A stretch of DNA of 64,000 nucleotides from Psococerastis gibbosa (taxonomy: Eukaryota > Arthropoda > Insecta > Psocodea > Psocidae). The stretch lies in NCBI GenBank assembly GCA_963971405.1, contig OZ020484.1:29410770-29474769 (forward strand), in the 5' to 3' direction. A program made the position numbers and the translations under genes. The notes below the pieces were generated by a model. The model did no database searches, had not been told where the DNA came from, and saw only the letters and a list, made by a program, of their open reading frames with translations. Below are positions 23,386 to 36,360 of the stretch, piece after piece. Positions within the stretch are counted from its first letter, which is position 1, and each line of letters begins with the position of its first letter.

Positions 23386-23674
23386 TTCCAACGCCTACTT
23401 TCAGCGTTTCTGCTTTGAAGCAACCCTGTCAGCCTGGCGAGGGGCGTGAGTCTGTTTATTAACGTGAGACACCCTAAAGGAGAAGGGAAGTTGACAGACA
23501 GGGTAGACCTCCCGATTATAGTGAATTCCGAACCACTCGGGGGACATAGTAAAGTCAGACGATTAATTCGGAGTTGACCAGGACTTGACATACACTAAGA
23601 CCGCCTAAGAACGTTATTATGTCCCACCATGTTACTTTGCCAACGCTGTGCACACTACCAAGTTTGCTGCAGTT
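23386..23674. repeat. Dispersed repeat family E, copy 1
   Basis: CCAACGCCTACTTTCAGCG, AACCCTGTCAGCCTGGCG, GGGTAGACCTCCCGATTATA, ATTCCGAACCACTCGGGG, TTATGTCCCACCATG, GCACACTACCAAGTTTGC. The same blocks recur in order at 25.1 kb. Confidence 0.75.
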
Positions 23675-25085
23675 AGGTCTTAGGAACAGCCTCTGTTCTG
23701 GTGGATTCAACTAGGTATGGCAGTTGGCCTTATTAATTTTCCTCACAACACCCAATATGCCAAATCATCTAATTTCGAACAGCCAATTGAAAAATTGATT
23801 GCTACGTGAACAATTGCATAACTCGTACAATAATTGACTGACAATTCTCAGGCAATTGTCTGCGTCTGCTGGAAATGATTTCCAGGAATATAAGTAGCAG
23901 ATGAGAAACTGGAGGAAGATGCACCACACCACCAAGCTATAATCATGGAAGCATCAGCCTGAATCCCATGTGGTTGTGGCCAAAGACAAAAGAATGCACG
24001 AGGAAATGCGTCTAAATTACGAGACTGTAACTAATTTGGCTTTCTGACAATTTGGAAGAAACGGAGCGACATGAAGGGCTAATTATGTAGAAACGAATTA
24101 GGCTTCAATAATAATGTCAATTACACAAAACTCCAAAAATTTAGAAATTACGAGCCAGTCATTTGGTAGTCCACCGGCGAAACGTTCGAAAAATATTGGA
24201 GTTGAATCAAATTCTTAAGGCGGCACCCATTCCAAAGAATTTATTGCTAAGCCCTCAACGCAGATTAACTATGAGTAGGTCAGCATTTGTTATGACAGGT
24301 CACGGATTGTTTAGGGAGCACCTATTTGTAAAATAGGACCTCAGCAGCCATTGGAGAGTATGTCGGCAGTGCCAGGTTTGGCTAAGGGCCCAGGAGGGCC
24401 ATGCCGGCGATACAGTATACAGGAAGAAACGGCTATGCACATCCTAATGGCCCCTCTACTTGAAATTCGACCTAATCCACGTTCACGACGAATGGGTTAG
24501 CAAAGGAAGCTTAGCTGATAATGGCCCTTTTCTCAAAAAATTGAAAAGTTCTGTAGTGCTCGATGGACTCGATTGTCTGCGGTCACCTATTTGCCAAAAT
24601 AAAAATATCACCAAGTGTTTTCTAATGGTAAGCAACAATTCTGCTACCCACCAAGGGTCGTGGGGTCCATTTGAAGTAATGTTAGGCTAAGCGGTGTGAC
24701 CGGCGACCTGTACTAGTGTTAATTGGTGTCGCCATGGCGAGACCCAAGCATCCACAACTAGATGGAACGATGGGCGGCTCCCACCAAGTTTTAGGTATAA
24801 ACCTAATGATAACAAATTCGAAAGATACGGTCCTGCGCTTTATATTTATGTTTGTTTATGTACATAAACCTTCTCTAAGGCATGGCTTCATATTTGATTC
24901 GAGCCGCCCCAAATGGTTTGATATTTTCACAGGTATGCTTGAACTGGGGTACTTTAATGCTGATGATTCAAATACTATATCGTATATTGTACAATAGGCA
25001 CAGTACGTAATAAGGAGTAACACAAAAAAAAATCTATATTTTCTATTCGGCGTCCCAAGCTGGTATATAAAGTTGTTGTTGTTGT

Positions 25086-25384
25086 TTCTAACGCCTGCTT
25101 TCAGCATTTCTGCTTTAAGCAACCCTGTCAGCCTGGCGGGGGGAGTGAGTCTGTTTGTTAACTTGAGGCACCCAAAGGGCAGACTCTATCACCTCGGGGA
25201 AAGGGGAGTTGACTAACAGGGTGGACCTCCTGATTATAGTGGATTCCGAACCACTTGGGGAACATGGTAAAGTCACACGATTAGATCGGAGGTGACCAGG
25301 ACTCGACTTGCACTGCCTAAGCGCGTTATCATGTCCCACCAGGTTCCCCTGCCAACGCTTTGCACACTACCAAGTTGCCGCAGT
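25086..25384. repeat. Dispersed repeat family E, copy 2
   Basis: CTAACGCCTGCTTTCAGC, AACCCTGTCAGCCTGGCG, GGGTGGACCTCCTGATTATA, ATTCCGAACCACTTGGGG, ATCATGTCCCACCAGG, GCACACTACCAAGTTGCC, in the same orientation as copy 1. Confidence 0.75.
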
Positions 25385-26121
25385 TTGAAACATGCTCTGC
25401 TCTAATGGAATCAACATGGTAAGGCCGTTGGTATAGAAAGTGATGATGGGTTTTTTCACAACTAAGTAAAAAAGAATCCTATATGCAGATAGCGAACACA
25501 AGTTTTTAGAAAAAAAAAATATATATATAATATAATTAATGTATTAAGACTACAAGAAAACCATTTTTTTTAAATGACATTACGTATTGTCTAGACATAC
25601 GATGACTGCTTTCTTGTACAGACAAAGAGGTAGGTAGACCTACAAGCATAAATAGAAGACTAGTTATGACGGGATCAGAGTTTAAAACATTTGAAGAGTT
25701 ACTCATTAGTCAAATAGATATGAACAAGCACCAGTAATGAAGTCTGCAACATAGCTATTAACACAATGGAATGAAAAGACTATAGGCATAGACACTGATT
25801 ACAACGACTGGGGACAGCGGAGCGCTTTCCCTATCTCATTCATAATAATACCACCAATGTAATGTAAGCAGCCGAAGAAGTGCTGTTAGAAATCGGCAAG
25901 GACCATCAGGTGGTTGTAACATAAATAGGCTTCCGCAAATTCCGAGGCATCGTTAACACTGAAGTAATGGACACGATGGATGAAGAAAGAATGTCTATCA
26001 CGCAATGAGCTGTAAGGAACTAAGGAAGTGAGTTGACATCTTTGAGGGAGAAATAATACTAATTAAATTGCTATTGGCCCCAAAAAAGACTGTCAGCATG
26101 ATAGCCACTATTTAATGGAAC

Positions 26122-26265
26122 GGGTATTTATTTAATCCCCTGGTATTAAAAATGTAAACCAGATAATTTTATAATGGAAAGTGCTATTCAAAATTTGCTT
26201 GTTTACAGTTATAATCCTAGGGTATTTATTTACCCCCGGTATTATAATCGCCTCGATCAGGCTGC
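26122..26265 (+). mobile_element. MITE family 1, copy B (5' truncated)
   Basis: Same orientation as copy A and closely similar from GGTATTTATTTAATCCCC to the right inverted repeat CCTCGATCAGGCTGC. The first 25-30 bases of the left inverted repeat are missing. Confidence 0.82.
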
Positions 26266-26641
26266 AGGCTGCTGGTAAGACGCAAGTAGCTTCGAATGAG
26301 AATTTTCCTCTAAACACCTTGCGGATGATTATTATTCATTGAGATTCATAAGCTAAGCTATAGCAAAAGTACTGCGTTCTTTAAATTATGTTAATATTTC
26401 ATGAACACAGCTTGTCCCTAACTTCGCTCTGATTTGTCTGTAATTTAAGTTATCTGTAATTTACGTTTGTAAGAGCCCATTTATATGAAGCGATTTTTCT
26501 AGCTACAAATACATCTTCTGTGTTTACATTTTACAATTTTCAGAGTTCTCTAGAATTCTCTTACATACTTCACCCCATGGAAATAAACGAGCAGCAAGCT
26601 TATCTTATAAATACATAAATAAAAATTGACTTTTTTCGTTC

Positions 26642-26830
26642 CATTACTAAGCCAACCTAGCGGAGTGTTAGGGCTATAAAGCCCTCTCTTACTCTAAACT
26701 AGGAGGACCCGGGACCACCTGCTTTACATGCCCTCCAAAGCATGGCCAGAAAATGTAGCAAGTGTGGGGCTCGAACCAACAACCATTCGGGTGATAGTCG
26801 GAGTCTGTACCACTACTCTACATGTCCTGA
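26642..26830 (-). repeat. SINE family A, copy 1
   Basis: Read on the minus strand it starts TCAGGACATGTAGAGTAGTGG, has a B-box-like GGTTCGAGCCCC, then GGTCCCGGGTCCTCC and GGGCTTTATAGCCC, and ends TAGGTTGGCTTAGTAATGG followed by an A-rich tail. This is a tRNA-derived SINE layout. Confidence 0.75.
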
Positions 26831-27684
26831 CTTCTTAACTTATGATTTCGTCGCTCGAAAATCGTAGTGTATTAATGGGCTAATAGGTGCTCCACTTCCG
26901 GATTATTTTTTAGACTATCTGATTTGACTACGCAATGAATTGTTTTAAAATTTATTTCTTCTTCCTTCATTCAAATAGAAAGTACAATCAAGACGCATGT
27001 TTATATTTGTCTGTGGTAGAGTATAACGAGACACAAACTCGTCCCCTTTCGGGAGGCGAGAGATGACGGTTATTCCAGTTGTTGTTACCAGTCTGACTTG
27101 GGTCTCCCATAAAAGAAAGGAAGAAATGTATGATGCAGTGAAAAGTGACATGAACGATGCTCACAAGAAGGTGCATATAATTAGATGGGAATTTGCATGT
27201 GGAAGAGTATTGTCATAGACCAGGATGGGCAGTCCATTGATACAGCATGGGAAGTAAAATGTTGGCATAATCAATAAGAAAAGATGTAATGCTTGGGAGA
27301 ATGGAGCTAATTAAGGCATAAAAATAGAAAATGCGAGCTACAATAGCATGAGGAAACACGGTGCTTCTTGCTGGAATCTCTGACTTGCAGCAACTTGCCT
27401 AATTCAACAATCTCAGCACTTGCTTCCTACTACTGCTATTTTCGATAGCATCAGTGATTGTGTACATGGTAGAGACGGCCAAAAAACCTGTCACAATGTG
27501 CCAATACTTGCAAGGTGTGATAGGTGTTGGCAAGTTTGAGAGACGGTTGCTGAGTGGCTATGCTACGGGAATGAATGATGCCCGGATTGTAGCGAAACCA
27601 AAAACTGGATGAATTATGATGATTTTTGGATTTCAATAGATTGTGGAGTCAAATTAAAAATAATACAACTAGTCAAAATCCCAA

Positions 27685-27726
27685 GGTGTGGGAAAACGTG
27701 ATGTACCCATCACGTTTTCCCACACC
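27685..27726. repeat. Perfect 19-bp palindrome with a 4-nt loop
   Basis: Arm GGTGTGGGAAAACGTGATG (27685-27703), loop TACC, and the exact reverse complement at 27708-27726. Confidence 0.92.
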
Positions 27727-28134
27727 CCGATGAGATGTGCGCTTAATGTCATATCAAATATCGTAGACCAACTGGTTAGGTAGAGTGCTACCCTCGCACG
27801 CCGCTGGCATGAGGGGGCACTTCAACTTTCTCTGTATGTGTAAAATTTTTTTTTTAGAAAAATACTCAACTAGGGAAACAGACCAACAGCTCTTGCATAT
27901 ATCTCAGGATATATCTGACGCAAAAACTAGGTACCCATAAGAGTGTGTGCGTAGGAGGGGGGGGGGGCAATAGTTATTATTACAACTGAGTATAAACACA
28001 TTTAATGTAGTTCGTTCTCGTAAGTAAAATAAACCCACCCTCTACAAATACCGACAATACAAGACTTTTTACTTAACTGCCTCATGTTGTATGCTGTCAG
28101 CCTAGCAGACAACTTTGCCAAACTGTGATGTCTA

Positions 28135-28265
28135 ACGAAATTGACCTTCGCGAGTTGGAAGTCCGTAGATGGTGGAGCGTTGTACAAAACCGAGATGACC
28201 GGAGGAGTGTTGTCGAGCAGGCCAAAGCTCATTAAGGGCTGTACAGCCAGAAGAAGAAGATGAAG
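28135..28265 (+). repeat. LINE ORF2 C-terminal relic, another family
   Basis: Reads LRELEVRRWWSVVQNRDD, then RRSVVEQAKAH and GLYSQKKKMK. The RWW-x-VV-x-x-RD...VV-x-QAKAH pattern is common at LINE ends. It explains the long opposite-strand open frame here. Confidence 0.55.
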
Positions 28266-29359
28266 ATGTCTTAACAGCATGCAAGCTCTTTTTACCACTA
28301 AAGCAATACAGCGTCGACGACATGTAAACATTTCAACCTCAGATTGCAATGCGAACATTAGCGGAAATGGAAGAAGAAACAATGAAAGGAAACTTATTGT
28401 CAACAGGTCGGCAAAGAATGCAACAGGTTCAATGGCCGTACAGTGTTGACAGGAAGGTCGGGAAAAACACGTATGGGACAAGATGCGACACGAAGACGAG
28501 AAGAAAGTGCTCTCCAGCTAGAGCATTCCATCGCGGAAGTCCAGCAAAACTGGTAGGCTTGACAATAATCCGTCATTGCATTTACAGAGCACACGCAAAG
28601 TTATGAGATGATGATAATGGGATAAAGGGGAAAATTTTGGCAACAGGTTCCTTCACGGAGTGTAGTTATGCGTGCTTGCATGCAGGGAAATACGAGCTGT
28701 ACCTAATGAAATTAGCATGGGGATCAGGGGTTATTAAGAGACAACCGGAGGGAAAAGTCGTATAAGTGTAAATATCAAATATCTCATGAAATATAGAACA
28801 GACAAACCAAAGAACTTATAAAATGCACTAGAAAAACCATTGGCGCTCGTGTCGCATGGTCATTTGACTTCAGCCATTTTTGGGCTCACAGCAGGGGGTA
28901 TTCTGTATTTTATTTAAAAACGTAGAGAAAATGCCTTTTTGTTGCCCTTATTATTGCCTATAAATTTAATTTTGCATTTGCTACATTTGAAATTTCATAG
29001 GGTAAAGTTACTGTTTTGGATGATTGAACTTATTTGATGCTATTGTTTCTTTTTAATCCACATAATTTTCAGCTATTTTGGGAAAGCATATTTATCATAA
29101 TAGTGAAGTTAGACAGCCTAAATATTTAATAAAGACACATTTTTTACTTTTAAAAATCTTGGGTTAGGTACCATAAGAAAACTATTGAGTTTCATTTGGC
29201 GCGAAAGTTTAAGGCCTAAATATGGCGTTTTCTATTTATTCTATAGCAAATCGTATGGAGGTGTAGGGGCTCGGGACAAACAGAAGAATTTTTCTGAGCA
29301 TTTTGATACATGATAATGTACCTCTTTCAAACACTGATTGGTGACAATTATTGAATTTG

Positions 29360-29390
<31 letters not shown>

Positions 29391-29477
29391 CGATTGGTGT
29401 GGTAGTTCCCAGGAAGGACTCTGGAACTGTGGCTATTTTTTTTATTTTATTTTTTTATAGTTTTTTTTAAAAAGGTT

Positions 29478-29646
29478 AATCGCATACAAACAATTCAATG
29501 AATGTATCCGATTGACCTCTTCAGTCGCCTCACTAAGTTACCTAATAGGTACTTGTGTCGAGTTACGACACGTCTCCGATCGCATAGCGTGTAGAGACTC
29601 GCACAAGTACAAGTACAAGCACGCTACCACCTGGCCATCGAAGTGG
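29478..29646 (-). repeat. SINE family B, copy 1
   Basis: Plus-strand reading: AATCGCATACAAACAATTC, GAATGTATCCGATTGACC, CAGTCGCC, ACGACACGTCTCCGATCGCA, ACTCGCACAAGTAC, then ACCACCTGGCCATCGAAG. A T-rich run before it is the A-tail of a minus-strand SINE whose head would be CTTCGATGGCCAGGTGGTA. Confidence 0.75.
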
Positions 29647-29699
29647 ATAATTGGTGTTAGTGCGGGTCACGTGACATATCGAAATGTAGAGGAGCATTT

Positions 29700-29875
29700 C
29701 TGTCAATTTAAAAGCTATTTTTTGGTGGCTATACGATCGATTTTACCTGTGAAATCAAAAAAGGCTTAGTGGGAAATTCCGATTTCTGTTAATTTAAATG
29801 CTTTTTTTTATGGCTTTATATTTCTTGTGAAAATGAATTTGAACAAAAAATACGTAGTAGGGAATTACGATGTGC
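29700..29875. repeat. Diverged two-copy repeat of about 90-100 bp
   Basis: TCTGTCAATTTAAAAGCTAT ... TTAGTGGGAAATTCCGA is followed by TCTGTTAATTTAAATGCTTT ... GTAGTAGGGAATTACGA. Confidence 0.6.
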
Positions 29876-31230
29876 TCTCAACTAATGGTGATCCACTAAA
29901 ACAATTGTCAAAACATGCACAGATATAATTTTTCTTTTAAACTGCCAGACAATCCTCAAAATCAAATCAAATCAAATTTTAATATATCCCAAATACAGTA
30001 CGGTATTCAGTTATACAATTTAAAAAACATTTCCCTATGGGCTAGGCCCGTTCTAGGGTGGATATATATATTATATTTTCTAAAATAATTATTTTAACAA
30101 TCCCGCGATGGCATTCGTTACAGTGTATATTTTGTGAGTGTAGTAGTGTGTGTGTGTGTTTTGTGTTCATGTGTTGTTTGTGGTGTATTAATGTGTACTT
30201 GTTAGTTTTTGTTTATTATTATGCAATTTATAAATCAGTAAGCCAATTTTTCACCTTTTTCCTAAAAGCGTGGTAATTTGTTAGGTTTTTATGTTTTTTT
30301 AAATGTTTCTTTACCTAAATGCTTCATAAAGGTTCATATTTAACAGACCAACAGACCTTTTAAATAAAGCTTTTATTTGATGTGTAACTTATGACATATT
30401 TATATTTATTACTGTACGATACACTTATGTTTGAAAATTACGAGAAACTATCTAGGCTCCCCCTAACCCCCCCCCCCCTTTCTACCAAAATATAGTTTGA
30501 CTCCGGCTTTAGTATCACAGTTTTTAGCGCACTTCAAAATTCATCGTAATTACCGATACAGTACAGTACAATACAAACATTAAGGTCCTTGATCAGCCAG
30601 AGTCGGATCGACTTAGTCACAAGTGGCAATGAAATTGCGAATAAAACAGTAATAAGCCACCAGAGAGCCACTGAGATTAATAGGGTTTCCGAGTGGTCTG
30701 GAACACCCTGCAAAGTACAAAAATGTAATAAAGTAGTATACTTTGCACCTAGCCTATATCTTCTCTTAAAATTCATCTATTAAAAACAATTTACCTCAGA
30801 GCGACCTTGGTGTTGAATTTTCCATACACCAAGCCCTCCTGAATCACGATGGCAGCAATCCGTTTTTAATCTAAGTCATTCGCCGACCTTTAAAGTTTGG
30901 CAACCGTTGTACTGGTCAGAAACGAATAGTTGCCATCAAAAGGGTCTATGCATGGCAAACCGCTAAATATTCAAATCAAGGCTGCCACGAAGATGAGAAT
31001 ATTTGCAAGTAACTCATTGGGTTGTACCGGTGTAATCTAGTTGGAAAGAGACTTGGACAATGACACGAAAGGTCGAAGTTCAAAACTTGACATAAAAACA
31101 CAAAAGGAAAACTTTTATACACATTTTTCTCACTTTTAAATACATCAAAGTCCACCCTCACCCAACCCCATGGGACATTTACCGGCAAGCGGTACACCGG
31201 GTACAATTAAAGCCAACAGCTAAGGCGGGC

Positions 31231-31271
31231 GGGGGGGGGGGGCTTACTGCTGGGCTGCAGCCCCCCCCCCC
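31231..31271. repeat. G12 / C11 inverted tracts
   Basis: Twelve G (31231-31242), an 18-base GC-rich spacer starting CTTACTGC, then eleven C (31261-31271). The tracts can pair as a very stable hairpin, and each strand has a G run. Confidence 0.85.
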
Positions 31272-31698
31272 ATTGGTATAACTCGAGGAGCTTCATACCT
31301 TTCCCGTTGTTTAAAATGTATATATATAAAAAATACCAAAACTGGGGTATATTGATGACGACAACATTGAAGATCACAATATCCCAATTAGAACAATGGT
31401 CAAGTCCTAGTCCTCAGGTCTACACGTCAACGGGATGTGCCACGGCGTTTTATTGATATTTTATTCATTTATTATTTATACGTATTATCTCTTATTTAAT
31501 ATATTATTTATTTACTTACAGTTCATCATATTATTATTATATTTTATTTATTGATCAATAGGAAAGCAACTGGCAAGTACCGTACCGGTTCTTACCAAGT
31601 ATATATGCTTTAAAATAGCAAGCACTACATTTCAAAGGGAAAGCAACATGCATCCTACATTGAGTCATTGAGTCTTTCTCTTTTCGCAAACGTCCACC

Positions 31699-32074
31699 GT
31701 CATCTTTTGGCAATGCTGAACAATGCATAATAATGTGTCTATATCCCACACACTACTCACTAACAACCGCTACTCAAGGAAACAACCGAAAATTGCACTG
31801 CTTCAACTCAAACCACGAAATATTAGTTGTTAGCTTATAAGTGAACTTGTGTAAAACGTCGATAAGTAGAATGCCCACTATTACTAGTCATCTTTTGGCA
31901 ATGCTGAACAATGCATAATAATGTGTCTATATCCCACACACTACTCACTAACAACCGCTACTCAAGGAAACAACCGAAAATTGCACTGCTTCAACTCAAA
32001 CCACGAAATATTAGTTGTTAGCTTATAAGTGAACTTGTGTAAAACGTCGATAAGTAGAATGCCCACTATTACTA
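31699..32074. repeat. Perfect 188-bp tandem duplication
   Basis: The unit starts GTCATCTTTTGGCAATGC and ends CCCACTATTACTA. It occurs at 31699-31886 and again at 31887-32074 with no difference that I can see. Confidence 0.92.
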
Positions 32075-35000
32075 TGAGGAATGAAGAGTATCTCTAGTCA
32101 ACTCACGTGCAAGAAATGAAAAAAAAAAAAAAAAAACAACAACACGGGGGCTTGTTATAATGGCTAATATTAGGGGTACTCGCATACCTGTTGTAAATTT
32201 GGGAAAAGTCAGAGACATAAAAAAGGTAATAGCCTAAATAAACATAAGGTAAAATACAATTTATTTACTTTATTATTTTTTAGTTCTATTTTCCCTTACG
32301 TTCCTCCCTTTGCCACAAGAATGTGAGTGCCCTTATATTGTGTTAGCCCCTGCAGGTGCTTTGCTTCCTTTTTACCCGTGCGTTACGGCCAAACCGGAGG
32401 GTTGTGACCTTGACCGTTGAATACATAGAAATATAATAGAACTGGAGTGGCGGGAGCCATAATTTACCTTACGAGGCACCCGTTAACCATAAGCCAACTA
32501 TCAGAGATAAGTACCAACGCAAGAAATATCGAAGTCTTACACATTGCAGCATAGCAAAGCGGATACCTGGATCCGGTCAAAAACTCTGTAGTTCAGTAGT
32601 TAGCTTGTGCAGGCTATTTCCCCGCCGAATTGCGTACTTATCTTGTGCAGGCTACACTAGCAGCCATATTGATAACGGTCTAACGGTTGAATATCCATTT
32701 TATAAACAAAGCCCCGCGTCTCGTACCTGTTCCGTATTTGACTTATATTATTTCAAATAATTGCAGTTTTACCTATTTCTGGCGCTTTACTGTCAAATTA
32801 AGTGTTGAGCTTCTGACTGAAGTGCATTTCATTACAAAATTTGGAGGTTTTTCTTCCCTGTAAAAATGTTCTATAAAAGGTATGTTTTTAATTGCTTCAT
32901 GCACAAATTTTAGACGTAATGTAATTGTAATTTTTGGTTCAGTCAATAGTGTAAGCATGTCTACGCGTACCCTTCTATCAATTTTTACTATACCCCTGCG
33001 GTTTAAACCATATGTTACGAACCCTCTGCAAAGACATTTCCAGGCCAGTTACGTGACCCCCTCCGGTTTGGCCTTACCTTTATATCACTAGGCTTCACTA
33101 GCTGTTGTAGCCGGGGGCAGGAAAAATTTCATTTGCCGGTAATTTGTTCGCTTTTCACTAATTTTCCACATATCAGCAATTTCTTCAATATCAATATTAT
33201 TAACCTAACCTAACCCAATTTACAGTAAATTCCACATTCAAAAATTTTTTGCTAAGAAGTAAAATTTAATGAACAGCCAAAATTAAAAATCTACATGCAA
33301 AGATTATAAGAATCCAATCATTTACCATGTGGGTGCGAGTAATAAGTGTTGAGGAGTGTCCTATTTAAAGAAGCATCAGAAAGAATGACTAAAGAAAAAT
33401 TTGCGCAGTGATGCGAAGAAGTATGGTTCCCTATAGTGGACGTGATTGTACCAAGTGATAGTCAGATGCATCTGAGTAATGTAAAGAAAAGAAATTGCCA
33501 ATATGATTTGCATGGTTTGCCGCGACACTTTCCAACTCTATAGAGCTGTTTTCATTAATCAAATCTGTGCATAATAATATCAATGCTGACAACGTGATGA
33601 CTGTGATTTCTCGACAACACTATTGACTGGAAGGCTGCCAGACCTCTGGACTTACCCCGCAGTTTCTAGTGTCCTGTTTCCAATAATATCGCATAAGAAA
33701 ATCATAATTTCTTTATTTTATTTTGAAATAAAACATCGCTCCTTCCTACCCATATATATTAATGATCGTATCTTGCATTATACAAAAATGGTACAGGTAT
33801 AAGGGCACAAGAGTAACAGGACCTTATGACCATGACTAAATACAGCTATCTCTAGTTGACAAAAACTGGGTTAATTAACTACACAAGTGTCAACTTCGAA
33901 CATCAAACTACTTCGTTCAATGCGCTTTCCTCCGCCAAGTGCATATTGCGAAAAAAAACTGTTCTCACTGTGCACACACAGTTTAAACAGTTCAAAGGTT
34001 TAAAATGGGTTTACTATATCATTTTTGTACTGCAGCCTACTACAACAATAATATTGAATGAAATCGAGCAGCTACAATAAAATATTGCTTATAAACTCAT
34101 AAAACACACAAGAAAAAATCGTGACAGAAAATTTCAGCCCTCACAATGATACTTTCCGAATACTAACCTATAAATAGAATAGGAATAATGCCCGGGGTAA
34201 GTTACACATTTTCCCTATACTTGCAGATGCCTTGTTAAAATCTTTGAGCACCTAAAATTATAACTTAATTGATAAGATAAGATGAACTCAATTTGAAATC
34301 ATCTCTTTAGCTTCCCTTTGAGTCTATCCTTCCCATTAAAAGCCGAGTATATTTTTTTACGCAACATTTTTTTTTAATAGCCGCGAAAGCTACTCAGTCA
34401 ACTAATTTTACTTAATTTATTCATTATTTATGGTGACTGAAGAGTGAAATACAAGACAAGTTAAAAACTAATACAAATTCTCAAATAGGCCGTCACGATT
34501 TTTTGAAACATAACTCAATTTGAACCGGGTCATAAACTTTCTGAACCATTTCTTGTAAAACACAAGGAGAAATTACCGGAACTTGGAAGAAAATAACCGT
34601 GATTTGTTATAGACCGTGTTCTCATGGAAAATGAATTGGTTAGTAAACTGAGAGTAATTTCTCTAGTGTATTGTATATGGTAATTACAGGTCATGCCGCC
34701 TTGTATTAATAATAATAAGAAATAACTCAGAAGTTAGATTACGGCACCAGCACGTGTTGAACAATAAAAATACGGCTACTAACTGCGGGGGTTTTACATT
34801 CTTATTTAAAACAGGTGATATTTTCGTAGGATTTATTGCTTCATTCTGTGGAACGAAGAATGCAGGCTGAGCAGCTTGATTGGATAGCTATTACACGACT
34901 TGTTTAATACGTCGAAGAAATGATGGAACAGGAGAATCCGGGCCTATGGGCTGTGGACTTTTAAACGTGCTGACAGCTAGGGCCCCATCTCAGAAATATT

Positions 35001-36139
35001 CTACAGGGTCTCTTCTTCTCTTCAATGTAATGTATTGTCTAAAATGACACTAAAAAATAGCATCCTTAAATTGATATGTGTCGATTTATTTCTTACAAGA
35101 AGGGTCCATGTTAGAACAGTAGAATCCGGAATGAACGTGGTCAGATCGACCGAAAGTGTACTACCAAACGTTTCGTAAACATCTACTGTCGACATCTTCA
35201 GCGGCACAGCGTAGTATTTCAGAGGCTGAGCAGCAACTGTAGTTGCCTTTAGATAGACCACGGCCCATCATCCCAAATTCTACTGCTTCATCAAGTAACT
35301 CCGGCTGTGAAAGTCTTTGGAGAGGGTTAATTTCAATTACCCTCGGGTAAGCAATTCTTTTCCGTTGATGCTAGGCCTGCTGAGGTCTCTGGTAGAAAGA
35401 CGGAATTGGTTTATTATCGTATAGACATAATGAATTTGAAAACGCTTACAGCAAATGTCCATTCAATAATCACTGTGACACCTGACTGTTTGTTCCCCGC
35501 CAAAAGGTATAGTTTGAATTATTACACTTTTTTAAAATAAATATTTATTATGAAGTTATTAGTCATTCCGTCTACTTTAGAAGACGTCAATGAAACAGAA
35601 AAACAGCCCCCCAGCTCTTGCAGTCGGGTTCCTCGAAAACGCGTGGCACACTGGCCTCTTACTTACCTATTGCATTTCCCCAGTCGGTATCGGAATAGAA
35701 ATTCCTGCAATTTTAACTAATTTTTTTATCTTACGCAATACACCTCTAAATATCCAATTCCGGCGCGGAATCCGCGAAATTGTTTTTGCGCCAGTGCCCG
35801 CGGTCGCTGTGCAGTAATTCCCCATTTAATTTACGCGGTTGTCTGCTGTGTTAGTTTCGTTTTCTAATCCGACTACAACAATTATTTCAGTATTTCCGGT
35901 TATCAATTACCAGTTTTCGGTGTTCCTTCCCCATTACGACGGAAAATGATATGTCCAGCATACCTCTCAGTTCTAGCTTTAGAGCTTCAGATGGGGCTTT
36001 ATATTTATAATATACAATGCGTAAATTTCGTACTTCATTTGTAAACAAAAAGGGGTATTAGGCTAGGCCTACTTCACTCTGATAATTTTGCAATTCGCTA
36101 AATACAATACACGTATATAGCTCCTTCTTTCTTTCAAAG

Positions 36140-36360
36140 TCCAAAAACCAGAAGCCGAGTTACTGCTGGCCGTTAAGAAACAGAAAATAACGTACTTTGG
36201 CCATGTGATGAGAATCGCCTTCTGCATGTAATAATCCAACGAAAGATAGAAGGGCTAGGGTTCCCGGCAGAATAACATCCTGGTTGAAAAACCTGAGGCA
36301 GTGGTATGGCAAGACCACGACTTCCCTTTTCAGAGTGACAGTCTCCAAGGTCCAAACTGC
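36140..36360 (+). repeat. LINE ORF2 C-terminal relic with frameshifts
   Basis: LLLAVKKQKITYFGHVMR, then after a shift IQRKIEGLGF and a degraded WLKNLRQW-like segment. The V-x-x-RK-x-x-YFGH-x-x-R pattern is typical of the end of several LINE clades. Confidence 0.65.

Noticed and set aside
28002-28481. A 159-codon minus-strand open frame
   Set aside because: No recognisable domain, and the opposite strand reads as a LINE C-terminal relic.
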